Source: Alistipes sp.
Lineage (GTDB): Bacteria > Bacteroidota > Bacteroidia > Bacteroidales > Rikenellaceae
Reading direction: 5' to 3'
Length of the DNA stretch: 64,000 nt
Assembly: GCA_017623505.1 (NCBI GenBank)
Contig: JAGAOZ010000016.1
Coordinates: 1-64,000 of the forward strand
Below the pieces are notes generated by a model. The model did no database searches, was not told the origin of the DNA, and was given only the letters and a program-made list of their open reading frames with translations. Positions 8,246 to 16,006 of the stretch are shown here, one piece after another. How positions within the stretch are numbered: the first letter of the stretch is position 1; each line of letters opens with the position of its first letter. The translations under genes and the position numbers were made by a program.

Positions 8246-9126
8246 CGTTTCTTGAAAAGTTTAATCAGCTCTTTGACGTAATCGGCATCGGTGGAGATAC
8301 GTATAGCGTCAATCCTGTTACGCATCAACAACTCCTCGATAGCTTGTTGCTGGCGGGCCCATGCCTGCGCATAATGCTCTCTGACGCGACGTGACGATGT
8401 GTCTACCCAATAGAGTTTGCCACTCTCGGCATCCTTCATCTCCACCATACCTACCGAAGGGAGCTCCGCCTCGCGCTGGTCGAAAATCTGTATTCCGACA
8501 ACATCGTGCTTGCCGGAAGCAATCTTCAGCGCATCCTCCAACGCCGCCGAATCTGAGTCGGCATTGAGGAAGTCCGAGAGGATGAAGGCTGTGCAGTGCT
8601 TCTTATTGACGTTGGTGAGGTAACGCACCGCCTCCGAGATAGCCGTCTTGGGGGATGTAGGCTCAAAGCGCACCAGCTCACGTATTATGGTCAAAATATG
8701 GCTACGGCCCTTCTTGGGTGGGATGAACTTCTCGACCTTATCGGAGAAGAATATGCAGCCCACCTTGTCGTTGTTCTGCGTAGCGGAGAATGCCAGCACG
8801 GCTGCTATCTCGGTCACCATATTGCGCTTGAAACGCTCCGATGTACCGAACATATTGGAGCCACTCACGTCGATTAGCAGCATCATCGTCAGCTCACGCT
8901 CCTCCTCATAGACCTTGATGTGGGGCTTGGATGAGCGTGCCGTAACGTTCCAATCAATATCTCTCACGTCGTCGCCAATGCGGTAATCTCTCACCTCCGA
9001 GAACGACATACCGCGTCCTCGGAAAGCAGTGTGATACTTTCCGGCAAAAATCTCGTTTGAAAGACCTTTGGTCTTAATCTCGATTTTGCGTATTCGACGT
9101 AGTATATCCTGTTCGCTCTGTTGCAT
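8242..9126 (-). CDS. DUF58 domain protein of the moxR operon
   Basis: A 294-residue cytosolic protein with the DUF58 signature: GRGMSFSEVRDYRIGDDVRDIDWN around residues 36-60, followed by a degenerate VWA fold whose first loop is DVSGSN (DxSxS intact). DUF58 proteins pair with MoxR AAA+ ATPases, almost always adjacent, and are thought to be adaptors or clients. It starts 4 bases after moxR ends and overlaps the next gene by 4 bases, so the cluster is one operon. Confidence 0.92.
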   Translation of the reverse strand: MQQSEQDILRRIRKIEIKTKGLSNEIFAGKYHTAFRGRGMSFSEVRDYRIGDDVRDIDWNVTARSSKPHIKVYEEERELTMMLLIDVSGSNMFGTSERFKRNMVTEIAAVLAFSATQNNDKVGCIFFSDKVEKFIPPKKGRSHILTIIRELVRFEPTSPKTAISEAVRYLTNVNKKHCTAFILSDFLNADSDSAALEDALKIASGKHDVVGIQIFDQREAELPSVGMVEMKDAESGKLYWVDTSSRRVREHYAQAWARQQQAIEELLMRNRIDAIRISTDADYVKELIKLFKKR

Positions 9127-9130
9127 CCGA

Positions 9131-10129
9131 CTATGGAACCATTACGTTATTGAGAATCTCAGTGATAATCTGCTCTGTCGATATATTCTCGGCCTCAGCC
9201 TCGTAGGTCAAACCGATACGGTGACGCAATACGTCGTGACATACGGCGCGTACATCCTCAGGGATGACGTAGCCGCGACGACGGATAAAGGCGTAAGCAC
9301 GTGCTGCCTTCGCTAAAGAGATGCTGGCACGTGGCGAACCGCCATAAGCAATCAGTGGCTGGAGGTGCTGGAGGTCATACTCGGCAGGCTCACGTGTGGC
9401 GAAGATAATATCTACGATATACTTCTCAATCTTCTCGTCCATATATACCTGCTCGACCACCTTGCACGCCTTGACAATATCCTCAGGAGTGATAACCTTT
9501 GCAACCTTAGGCATACCCTCTCCGCTGAGGTTCATACGAACAATCTCGCGCTCCTCCTGCTTCTGTGGGTATGAAATCTTTGCCTTAAGCATAAAACGGT
9601 CTACCTGCGCCTCAGGGAGTGGATATGTTCCCTCCTGCTCCAGAGGGTTCTGTGTCGCCAAGACCAAGAAAGGAGCTGGCAGAGGGTAGGTGTTGTCACC
9701 TATTGTCACCTGCTTCTCCTGCATCGCCTCCAGCAAAGCACTCTGTACCTTTGCAGGAGAACGGTTAATCTCATCTGCTAAGACGAAGTTAGCGAAGATA
9801 GGGCCTTTGCGTACAACAAACTCCTCGCTCTTCTGAGAGTATATGAGTGTACCGATTAGGTCGGCAGGGAGCAAGTCCGGTGTAAACTGAATACGTGAGA
9901 AGTCGGCATCCACAGCTTTGGCAAGAGTGGTGATAGCCAATGTCTTAGCCAATCCCGGAACACCCTCTAAAAGGATGTGGCCGTTGGTTAAAAGACCAAT
10001 CAGCAGAGTATCTACCAGATGGCCCTGTCCCACGATAACCTTGCTCATCTCCTGACGCAAAGTATCGACAAAAACGCTCTCTCGCTCAATGCGTTCGTTC
10101 AATTCTTTGATGTTAATTACTTCACTCAT
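9131..10129 (-). CDS. MoxR-family AAA+ ATPase
   Basis: A 332-residue AAA+ ATPase of the MoxR branch. It has the Walker A variant GVPGLAKT (~residues 55-62), Walker B LADEINR followed by SPAKVQSALLEAMQE, sensor 1 LATQNP, and a C-terminal lid with GGSPRASISLAKAARAYAF. It is the first gene of a six-gene minus-strand operon. It should act as a chaperone-like motor that, with the DUF58 and VWA proteins, remodels or assembles envelope proteins. A TACCTTTG -7 box lies ~170 bases upstream, leaving a long leader that contains a perfect dyad (10241-10259). Confidence 0.93.
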   Translation of the reverse strand: MSEVINIKELNERIERESVFVDTLRQEMSKVIVGQGHLVDTLLIGLLTNGHILLEGVPGLAKTLAITTLAKAVDADFSRIQFTPDLLPADLIGTLIYSQKSEEFVVRKGPIFANFVLADEINRSPAKVQSALLEAMQEKQVTIGDNTYPLPAPFLVLATQNPLEQEGTYPLPEAQVDRFMLKAKISYPQKQEEREIVRMNLSGEGMPKVAKVITPEDIVKACKVVEQVYMDEKIEKYIVDIIFATREPAEYDLQHLQPLIAYGGSPRASISLAKAARAYAFIRRRGYVIPEDVRAVCHDVLRHRIGLTYEAEAENISTEQIITEILNNVMVP

Positions 10130-10240
10130 AGTGTTGTTGTTTGTGTTCAGCTTGTCGGTATTGCCTTTGGTGGAGGCGTTGTACCCGACCCGGCTAAAGT
10201 TTATATTTTCTAAATTTGTTACTCTTTTTAGCGGTTAAAC

Positions 10241-10259
10241 ATTCATCTTTAAGATGAAT
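10241..10259. promoter_or_regulatory. perfect 19-bp dyad in the moxR leader
   Basis: ATTCATCTTTAAGATGAAT is a palindrome with 9-base arms around one central base. It lies between the predicted -7 box (10301-10308) and moxR, so it would be transcribed. It could be an operator or a small RNA hairpin; there is no U-tract to support a terminator. Confidence 0.5.
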
Positions 10260-10300
10260 ATCTACCGAGATTCTAAACGCAAAAAATGCAAATATTATTG

Positions 10301-10308
10301 CAAAGGTA
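10301..10308 (-). promoter_or_regulatory. -7 promoter element of the moxR operon
   Basis: The minus strand reads TACCTTTG (TAnnTTTG). No exact -33 TTTG is present 19-21 bases further upstream. The rest of the 433-base gap between moxR and the GRAM-like gene holds the dyad at 10241-10259 and the plus-strand promoter at 10406-10436. Confidence 0.5.
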
Positions 10309-10405
10309 GTAAAAAAGTGTGTGAAAATGTGAAAAAAGCCACCATGTAGTATAACAAAAATCTTATTTCTTTTCGCTTATGTTGAAAATTAAGCGTCGTA
10401 AGCTA

Positions 10406-10436
10406 TTGTTTTTCACTAAATTTTATCGTAACTTTG
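10406..10436 (+). promoter_or_regulatory. promoter of the GRAM-like gene
   Basis: TTG at 10406-10408 and TAACTTTG at 10429-10436 with a 20-base spacer match the Bacteroidota sigma consensus. The coding start is at 10563, giving a leader of about 120 bases with no obvious structure. Confidence 0.65.
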
Positions 10437-10562
10437 TCTTACAACCAATCTTTAAGACAACTGATTGTTTAACCTAAGGCCTGTTCTATAAATTGGGTAA
10501 GAGGGCTTTGCCTTATTGCCACTGACAGATGTATGGAACATCCCGTAAAAGAATCATAAGTT

Positions 10563-10967
10563 ATGGCAATGAAATTAAACGACGGAGAGGAGATTTTGAT
10601 TCAATGTCAGGGAAACAACATCAAAAGTTTTATGAATGTCCAGCAGGGCACTTATTATCTGACAAATCAGCGATTTATCTTTGCGCGTGCATCGAAGGGA
10701 GTTCGTTTCTGGGCCGCGCCTATTCATGGTTTTCTGGAGGGCTGGGACGTTGAGTTTGCCTTCCCTTATACCGAATTTTCGGCACTGCAAGTGGGTAAGC
10801 ACGGCTTTGCCAAGAAGTATGTTATCCAGACCCTTGCGGGCGTAAGCTACAATGTCCAGGTACAGAAGAAGGATGAGTGGCTCGACACACTGCGCCAGGC
10901 GTTGGTGCAATACTCCGGAGGTCATGTTATGGATGACGGAGCCGGCGGCTTCTACGTAGCTCGATAG
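10563..10967 (+). CDS. small GRAM/PH-like domain protein
   Basis: A 134-residue soluble protein without signal peptide. Its pattern (GEEILIQCQGNN, then YYLTNQRFIFARASKG, then an AFPYTEFSALQ strand and IQTLAGVSYNVQV, ending in a helix with WLDTLRQAL) fits a GRAM or bacterial PH-like beta-sandwich that ends with an amphipathic helix. Such domains bind lipids or proteins in other systems; no specific role can be given here. It has its own promoter and is followed by a strong hairpin (10986-11019), so it is likely monocistronic. Confidence 0.65.
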   Translation: MAMKLNDGEEILIQCQGNNIKSFMNVQQGTYYLTNQRFIFARASKGVRFWAAPIHGFLEGWDVEFAFPYTEFSALQVGKHGFAKKYVIQTLAGVSYNVQVQKKDEWLDTLRQALVQYSGGHVMDDGAGGFYVAR

Positions 10968-10985
10968 TTGTCGCAGTACGATAAG

Positions 10986-11019
10986 AGAGGGCGCATCCAG
11001 CATTGAGGATGCGCCCTCT
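10986..11019 (+). terminator. hairpin after the GRAM-like gene
   Basis: AGAGGGCGCATCC pairs perfectly over 13 bases with GGATGCGCCCTCT around an 8-base loop. There is no T-run directly after it on the plus strand. A weaker hairpin of related design sits at 11359-11389 before the second copy of the tRNA flank. Confidence 0.6.
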
Positions 11020-11025
11020 GCTTGC

Positions 11026-11055
11026 AAAAAAAAGGTTGTGATTTTTATCACAACC
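11026..11055 (-). terminator. duplicated tRNA terminator (copy 1)
   Basis: On the minus strand GGTTGTGAT/ATCACAACC forms a 9-bp stem followed by eight T, identical to the functional copy at 11397-11426. Confidence 0.75.
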
Positions 11056-11083
11056 CGTCTATCTCAATTTTCTCCGCTTGATG

Positions 11084-11146
11084 CGGAGAGGGAGGGATTC
11101 GAACCCCCGGAGCCTCGCAGCTCAACGGTTTTCAAGACCGCCGCAA
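11084..11146 (-). pseudogene. truncated tRNA-Ser copy (3' half only)
   Basis: The segment reproduces the acceptor 3' strand, T arm, long variable arm and anticodon arm of the nearby tRNA-Ser(UGA), but the D arm and 5' acceptor strand are replaced by unrelated sequence after 11146. It cannot fold into a tRNA. Confidence 0.85.
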
Positions 11147-11176
11147 CCGGAGGCAAAATTTATTTTGCCGCAGGTA

Positions 11177-11217
11177 GATGCTTTTTTACAGCCAGACCTG
11201 TGGTGGAAAAAAGCATC
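11177..11217. repeat. perfect inverted repeat inside the tRNA-flank element
   Basis: GATGCTTTTTT (11177-11187) and AAAAAAGCATC (11207-11217) are perfect 11-base complements around a 19-base loop. A short palindrome CAAAATTTATTTTG precedes it at 11154-11167. Further on, 11231-11248 resembles the tRNA anticodon arm in the opposite orientation, and 11308-11322 (AAAATTGAGATAGA) is an inverted copy of the tRNA 3' flank. Confidence 0.7.
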
Positions 11218-11396
11218 AATCTCGACAACAGGCGGTGCTTGAAAACCGGAGGGGAGGGATTGGCTCCCTGCGGTCGCCTTTCCCTTTACTCCTTAACTTG
11301 CAAGCAGAAAAAATTGAGATAGATGTGGTGCTCTACAACCACCTTTTATGCAACATAGGGCATCTTCGAACTTATTCGAGAGTGCCCTTTGCTTGC

Positions 11397-11426
11397 AAAA
11401 AAAAGGTTGTGATTTTTATCACAACC
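11397..11426 (-). terminator. tRNA-Ser terminator
   Basis: The minus strand has GGTTGTGAT, a 4-base loop, ATCACAACC and then eight T, ~30 bases after the tRNA 3' end. This is a textbook intrinsic terminator. Confidence 0.9.
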
Positions 11427-11453
11427 CGTCTATCTCAATTTTTCCGTTTGATG

Positions 11454-11538
11454 CGGAGAGGGAGGGATTCGAACCCCCGGAGCCTCGCAGCTCAACGGTT
11501 TTCAAGACCGCCGCAATCGACCACTCTGCCACCTCTCC
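11454..11538 (-). tRNA. tRNA-Ser(UGA)
   Basis: An 85-base cloverleaf: acceptor GGAGAGG pairs with CCTCTCC, the anticodon loop is TCTTGAAAA with anticodon TGA, there is a long type II variable arm, and the T loop is TTCGAAT. The discriminator is G and no CCA is encoded. It has its own promoter and terminator. A truncated second copy lies 370 bases downstream. Confidence 0.95.
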
Positions 11539-11543
11539 GAGCA

Positions 11544-11575
11544 CAAAAGTAGAACAGATTTTTCATTTCACCAAA
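11544..11575 (-). promoter_or_regulatory. tRNA-Ser promoter
   Basis: On the minus strand TTTG (11572-11575) is followed after 20 bases by TACTTTTG (11544-11551). The -7 box ends only 6 bases before the mature tRNA 5' end, so the transcript would have almost no leader. Confidence 0.7.
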
Positions 11576-11644
11576 TATTTTTGCGTTTTTTTGTATAAAA
11601 ATATGACAACTTACTCTGTATCAGCGAAAAAAAACATCAAATAA

Positions 11645-11675
11645 TTTGCAGAATAAAAATTTATACATATTTTTG
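11645..11675 (+). promoter_or_regulatory. promoter of the HU gene
   Basis: TTTG (11645-11648), 19 bases, then TATTTTTG (11668-11675): a full match to the Bacteroidota consensus, ~56 bases before the HU start. Confidence 0.8.
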
Positions 11676-11731
11676 TATTACAACCATCCCATAATGGCTA
11701 TTTGCTACACTAAACATTTAAACTAATACTT

Positions 11732-11992
11732 ATGAACAAGTCACAATTAGTAAATGCAATAACCAAGAGTTCGACTGTGCCAAAAAGTGAGATTAAGAAG
11801 ATTGTCGATGCGGTATTCAACATTGCCGAGCAGACATTAGAGAGAGGTGAGAAAGTGGTAATATCGGGATTTGGTGTCTTCTCGGTAGCCAATGTTGCGG
11901 AGCGCGTTGGTCGTAATCCTCGCACTGGCGAGAAAGTTGCGATACCTGCTCGCAGATCGGTTAAATTCCGTTCTAACACCGGCATTAAGTAA
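11732..11992 (+). CDS. HU-family DNA-binding protein
   Basis: An 86-residue HU/IHF-family protein, close to the usual 90 residues. It begins MNKSQLVNAI, has the dimerisation helices, the GFGVF turn near residue 47-51 and the DNA-contacting arm with GRNPRTGEKVAIPA. As an abundant nucleoid protein it bends and compacts DNA as a dimer. The gene is monocistronic with a strong promoter and an intrinsic terminator. Confidence 0.97.
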   Translation: MNKSQLVNAITKSSTVPKSEIKKIVDAVFNIAEQTLERGEKVVISGFGVFSVANVAERVGRNPRTGEKVAIPARRSVKFRSNTGIK

Positions 11993-11998
11993 TATTCT

Positions 11999-12034
11999 AA
12001 GACCTTGACAGTAGCTTATTGTCGAGGTCTTTTT
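11999..12034 (+). terminator. HU terminator
   Basis: AAGACCT-T-GACA pairs with TGTC-G-AGGTCTT and is followed by TTT, starting 7 bases after the HU stop. The 130 bases that follow hold two further small hairpins (for example GTTGCCT/AGGCAAC at 12045-12066) and no gene. Confidence 0.85.
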
Positions 12035-12167
12035 GTGACATAATGTTGCCTATATGCGCAGGCAACGTATAAGAAGCGGTTATTCCGCCAAACCTATTCA
12101 AAATTGCGGGAATCGGTCTTGCCACTCTATATGGCGGGAGTAATTATCTTGTAAATTCTTAGAATTA

Positions 12168-12193
12168 GGGATGCCTCTGAAATGGAGGCATCC
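12168..12193. terminator. hairpin downstream of the cotH-like gene
   Basis: GGGATGCCTC and GAGGCATCCC form a perfect 10-bp stem with a 6-base loop. It lies 26 bases past the stop of the minus-strand CotH-like gene. The T-run is poor, so termination is likely but not certain. Confidence 0.65.
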
Positions 12194-12218
12194 CTTCGTA
12201 ATGTCGCACGGTATTCCA

Positions 12219-14084
12219 TTATCGCAGTGCTTGGTCGATAATATCTATGCGCTGGCGGGTGATAGAGCTCATACGGTCGATAGCTGCTTGGAACGAAAGA
12301 TTCTCGTCACCATTGATGTCGGTCGAGATGTTCCACATCGCAAAGTTACGCTGCCAAGAGAGTGCTATATAATCGCTCTGCTGCTCTATATAATCGAAAA
12401 TCTGCTCAAAGCGCGGTTTAAGAGTGGCCCATCGCTGGCTGGCCAAGGCCTTGAACTCCTCATCTTGGAAGAGTCGGTCATACCACCACGCCCACTGTAT
12501 AAACAGCCCCCACTGCGCATGTGGCGAGGCGTTGAAAGAGAATGTACCCCAGTCAAAATCCCATACAGGACCGGCGAAGAGCTTGCCATTGCGGTCTTTG
12601 CTCAGATAGACACTACCGGGGTTACCAAGCTCGTGATTGACGCATATCTCGTATATCAACCAATAGTCGATAAACGACTGAGGGTCAATGTATTTAGCAT
12701 AGCCATTCTGCTTATCCTTGAAGTTGCTGCCGTAGAGTACCGACTCGACTTCGGCAATATAATCCTTAATCCATGCCAACTGTTGCTCGGTCAAATCCTC
12801 CTCGTCGGGATATTTCACAGCGAAAGGTGTGCCACTCGCACCATACCATTGCCACTCGTTGTCGAAGTGGAAATCGAGCTCCAGGAGATAACCGCCCGTA
12901 ACAGCATCGCCACTATTGTCGGTTGTCTCCATCTCGGTAATATTGACACGATTTTCATCGACCTTGATGTGTTCCGTCAGCAGATATTGTCCGAGGTGCT
13001 CACCGTTGAGGAAGAGCTCCACAAACTCACATCGTGGGGTCCACGCGAGGGATGTATACTCTGCCAGGTGGTACGCTACACGGTTACGTAATAGCGTGCG
13101 GTCCATATAGTTAGCCAGCAGGCACCAACGCTTATGCTTAGGCATACCCATTATCTCCTGCTTCTTGTCGAGCTTCAGGTTGTATGGCTTCTTCTCATAG
13201 CCCCAGGTGGAGTTTCCTCGACCGCGAATAGAGAGCGTCACGTCATCCAAGTCGTCGAATTGGCCCATTCCGTCGAGCGTCATCACAGAGCCCTCAACCC
13301 ACTCCTCCTTTGACCATACGCCTTGAGCGTTTGGTGTATTGATACTCATCACGGGGAGGCCTGTAAAGCAACTCAGATGTAGGATGTAGTCTGTTGTCTT
13401 GCCGTCGAGCGCAACCCGCAGAGTCACATCTTGATGGAAATTTATAGCCTCCGAAGGGCTGTATGGCAGGCCGTTGATGGTGATTATCTCATCCTCGACG
13501 CCCTCGATTGTCGCTACGAACTCACGTGTGGCGATATATTCGTTGATATGGGCTTTATAGGTGCGCGAGGAGCTGTCGTAAGAGAAGTGTATATCGCTCT
13601 TCAGCGAAGGATTCTTCGTCTTAGGCAGGGTGATGTCGTATATCCCGCCAACGAAGTTGCTGCTGCGTACCGAGATGACGTTTGAACGCACCAACTCGCC
13701 TGTCGGCAGCTTGATGATGATATTCACATCTGTCTTATAAGGTGTGCCGTTACCGTTGTCGGCAATAGATGCGCGATAGTAACCTATGCCCTCAGCCTTT
13801 GTCACTCGTTCGAGGCGGAACTGCTCCGGTTGTTTGGTGGGATTATCACTCAAGCGCAACTCCACTTGGCACTCTGCCGAGCCTATGGCGTGGCTGAATT
13901 GTACCTCTGCGTCCTTTACGCTGAAGATAATATCTGCCGAGCCACCCTCCGGAATTATCAACTCCGTGGATTCGCTCTGTATGCTATGTATTGTCAGCTC
14001 TTGTGGTGCAGGTGTAGTTGAGTCCTCGCTGCAAGCACCGACAAAAAGCAGCATGGTCAAACAGAGTAGTCGTAAGGTCTTCAT
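12219..14084 (-). CDS. CotH-kinase-domain lipoprotein
   Basis: A 621-residue lipoprotein with lipobox LFVGAC (Cys 18) followed by acidic residues. The N-terminal ~230 residues are beta-rich. Residues ~265-560 form a CotH-kinase domain (PF08757): RGRGNSTWGYEKKPYNLKL, MDRTLLRNRVAYHLA, VELFLNGEHLGQYLLTEHI and GPVWDFDWGTF with the metal-binding-type DFD. In spore-formers CotH phosphorylates coat proteins; in Bacteroidota such secreted proteins are common but their substrates are unknown. It lies between the HU gene and the PUL regulator and is probably transcribed alone from the -7 box at 14114-14121. Confidence 0.87.
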   Translation of the reverse strand: MKTLRLLCLTMLLFVGACSEDSTTPAPQELTIHSIQSESTELIIPEGGSADIIFSVKDAEVQFSHAIGSAECQVELRLSDNPTKQPEQFRLERVTKAEGIGYYRASIADNGNGTPYKTDVNIIIKLPTGELVRSNVISVRSSNFVGGIYDITLPKTKNPSLKSDIHFSYDSSSRTYKAHINEYIATREFVATIEGVEDEIITINGLPYSPSEAINFHQDVTLRVALDGKTTDYILHLSCFTGLPVMSINTPNAQGVWSKEEWVEGSVMTLDGMGQFDDLDDVTLSIRGRGNSTWGYEKKPYNLKLDKKQEIMGMPKHKRWCLLANYMDRTLLRNRVAYHLAEYTSLAWTPRCEFVELFLNGEHLGQYLLTEHIKVDENRVNITEMETTDNSGDAVTGGYLLELDFHFDNEWQWYGASGTPFAVKYPDEEDLTEQQLAWIKDYIAEVESVLYGSNFKDKQNGYAKYIDPQSFIDYWLIYEICVNHELGNPGSVYLSKDRNGKLFAGPVWDFDWGTFSFNASPHAQWGLFIQWAWWYDRLFQDEEFKALASQRWATLKPRFEQIFDYIEQQSDYIALSWQRNFAMWNISTDINGDENLSFQAAIDRMSSITRQRIDIIDQALR

Positions 14085-14113
14085 AGTGCAATATCTATTT
14101 CAAGCTATATTGA

Positions 14114-14121
14114 CAAAGTTA
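14114..14121 (-). promoter_or_regulatory. -7 promoter element of the cotH-like gene
   Basis: The minus strand reads TAACTTTG (TAnnTTTG) 30 bases upstream of the start. No exact -33 element is visible. Confidence 0.45.
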
Positions 14122-14273
14122 CTAAAAAATGTGATATTGTGAGGGCATAAAACAGGGTGACAAAATATATGTGGACCGTCGCAAGGCGAAATATCTGATA
14201 TTAAAAACGATAAGGTAAAATAAAAGTGGTAAGATATTGCCCATATATCGTAAATATTTTATACCTTTAGGGT

Positions 14274-15956
14274 ATGAAAAATCTCTATCGTTATATCTGT
14301 GCATTGCTGTTGTGGGTAACAGCTGCGTTATATCCTGCGTCGCTATCAGCTCAGGATAACGCTATCTTAGATGAGTTAGACCGGACGTTAGACGCTGCCG
14401 AGCAGTTTGTGAGTGCGCGCCAATCCAATATCGACAACATACAGAAGATGTTGGAGGCGGAGGGCCTTACCTTGCAGCAACGTTACGACATCTATAAGGG
14501 CCTTTACGAGCAGTACCTCTCTTTCCAGTTTGATAAGGCTATGGAGATGCTCGATAGGCGTTATGAGTTGTCGAATCAGATGCAGAACAAGAAACTGATA
14601 ATTGACGACCAAATCGACCGCGCTATGCTGTACGCCACGTCGGGTATGTATTACGAGGCAGGCGAGATGCTCAGTAAAGAGATTGATACGCTTAACTTAG
14701 ATGCTACGCAACGCGTCAATTATTATATTGCGCAACGTCGTTTTCATACCGATTTCCGTCACTATACGAGTGATGCCGAGAGCCGTGCCCGTTCGGATAT
14801 GAAGCGCAACTATTATTGCCGTCGTATCCTTGAGCTAACGGATGCTCAGGAGCCTATACACCAATACGTCAAGGTCCACATGCTCTCGGAGGAGGGGCGT
14901 TGGGAGGAGGCTGAGGAGTTGAATTTGCTGCTTCTCTCGAATTATAGCCCCAATCAGCACGAATACGCCATGTATGCCTACGACCGTGCCCGCATCCTTG
15001 AGGCGTTGGAGCGACGAGAGGAGATGTGCGAGTGGTTTGCACGCTCGGCTATGGCCGATATACGTACTGCGACGAAGGATAATGCTGCGTTGTGTAGCCT
15101 TGCGCACTCTCTGCTGGAGTTCAATGAGGAGGACCGCTCATTCCGTTACGTGACAATCTCTCTGAATGACGCTCTGTTCTACAACGCAAAGCTACGCCCA
15201 TGGCAGATTTCGGGTATCATGCCCGATATCGAGAAAGCATACCGCGTCAAGCAGGAGCAGCATAACGCCTTTCTGGTGGAGCAGGAGCAGCACTCACGTT
15301 TTTTGGTGACTATTATCTCTGTGCTGGCCGTTGCTATGTTGGTTTTGTGTTGTTATATGGCTATTCTGCTGCGTAAGTCACGCCGAAAGACCCATAAGAT
15401 TGGCGAGATGAATGAGCGTATTGTCAATACCAACAGTGAGCTCAAAGTGCTCAACGACCGCCTTGCCTCTGTCAATGGTGATTTGCGTGAGGCCAATGCC
15501 GTCAAGGAGGAGTATATCGCTCTGTTCTTGTCTATGTGCTCAGATTATATCGATAAGTTTGCCAAGATGCAGGGTAACGTGAAGCGTAAGATTTCACGTG
15601 GTAATATTGCCGAGTTGGAACGAGAGCTATCCTCTTCGAAGTTGATGGATGCTGAGCTTAAGAACTTTTATCAGATGTTTGATGACGCATTTTTGAACCT
15701 CTATCCAAACTTTGTCGAGGAGTTCAATGCTCTGCTCAAGCCTGAGGCACACATCGAGCCTAAGCGCGGGGAATCACTCAGCACCGAGCATCGTATCTTT
15801 GCCCTGATACGTTTAGGTATTACCGACTCGTCAAGTATCGCATCTCTGTTGCGTTACTCGGTCAATACGATATATAACTATCGCGCCCGCACGAAAAACT
15901 TTGCCTTAGGCGATAGAAGCAGCTTTGAGGAGAGGATAAAGACCATTGGTAAATAA
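14274..15956 (+). CDS. DUF6377-type membrane regulator with C-terminal HTH
   Basis: A 560-residue protein: signal peptide (ending SLSAQ), a ~300-residue periplasmic helical part with TPR-like character (ERREEMCEWFARSAMADIRTA), one transmembrane helix (~residues 343-365, LVTIISVLAVAMLVLCCYMAILL), a coiled coil (MNERIVNTNSELKVLNDRLASV) and a C-terminal LuxR-like helix-turn-helix (SLSTEHRIFALIRLGITDSSSIASLLRYSVNTIYNYRAR). It matches the DUF6377 family, which lies beside PULs in Bacteroides. It is presumably a one-component sensor that binds a sugar signal in the periplasm and activates the adjacent beta-glucan PUL. A TACCTTTA box only 5 bases upstream of the ATG suggests a near-leaderless mRNA. 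Confidence 0.82.
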   Translation: MKNLYRYICALLLWVTAALYPASLSAQDNAILDELDRTLDAAEQFVSARQSNIDNIQKMLEAEGLTLQQRYDIYKGLYEQYLSFQFDKAMEMLDRRYELSNQMQNKKLIIDDQIDRAMLYATSGMYYEAGEMLSKEIDTLNLDATQRVNYYIAQRRFHTDFRHYTSDAESRARSDMKRNYYCRRILELTDAQEPIHQYVKVHMLSEEGRWEEAEELNLLLLSNYSPNQHEYAMYAYDRARILEALERREEMCEWFARSAMADIRTATKDNAALCSLAHSLLEFNEEDRSFRYVTISLNDALFYNAKLRPWQISGIMPDIEKAYRVKQEQHNAFLVEQEQHSRFLVTIISVLAVAMLVLCCYMAILLRKSRRKTHKIGEMNERIVNTNSELKVLNDRLASVNGDLREANAVKEEYIALFLSMCSDYIDKFAKMQGNVKRKISRGNIAELERELSSSKLMDAELKNFYQMFDDAFLNLYPNFVEEFNALLKPEAHIEPKRGESLSTEHRIFALIRLGITDSSSIASLLRYSVNTIYNYRARTKNFALGDRSSFEERIKTIGK

Positions 15957-15989
15957 AAATAGCGACCTGCAAATACAGGTCGCTATTTT
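15956..15989. terminator. bidirectional terminator between regulator and GH3
   Basis: A perfect 14-bp stem (AAAATAGCGACCTG with its complement) and 6-base loop, flanked by A on one side and T on the other. It serves both convergent genes and marks the 3' end of the PUL operon. Confidence 0.9.
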
Positions 15990-16006
15990 CATTGTGTGCT
16001 CTGTGA

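Larger units (their letters stand above)
11019..11146 (-). repeat. first copy of a tRNA-Ser 3'-flank duplication
   Basis: This ~128-base segment is nearly identical to 11390-11516, which carries the terminator and 3' half of the tRNA-Ser(UGA) gene. Similarity starts at the bases GCTTGCAAAAAAAAGG and stops abruptly after CCGCAA in the anticodon arm region. The two copies are 370 bases apart in direct orientation. Confidence 0.85.

Noticed and set aside
11038..11644. Open frames over the tRNA-Ser duplication on the plus strand
   Set aside because: They read through tRNA and terminator sequence on the opposite strand and their similarity to each other comes from the DNA repeat.
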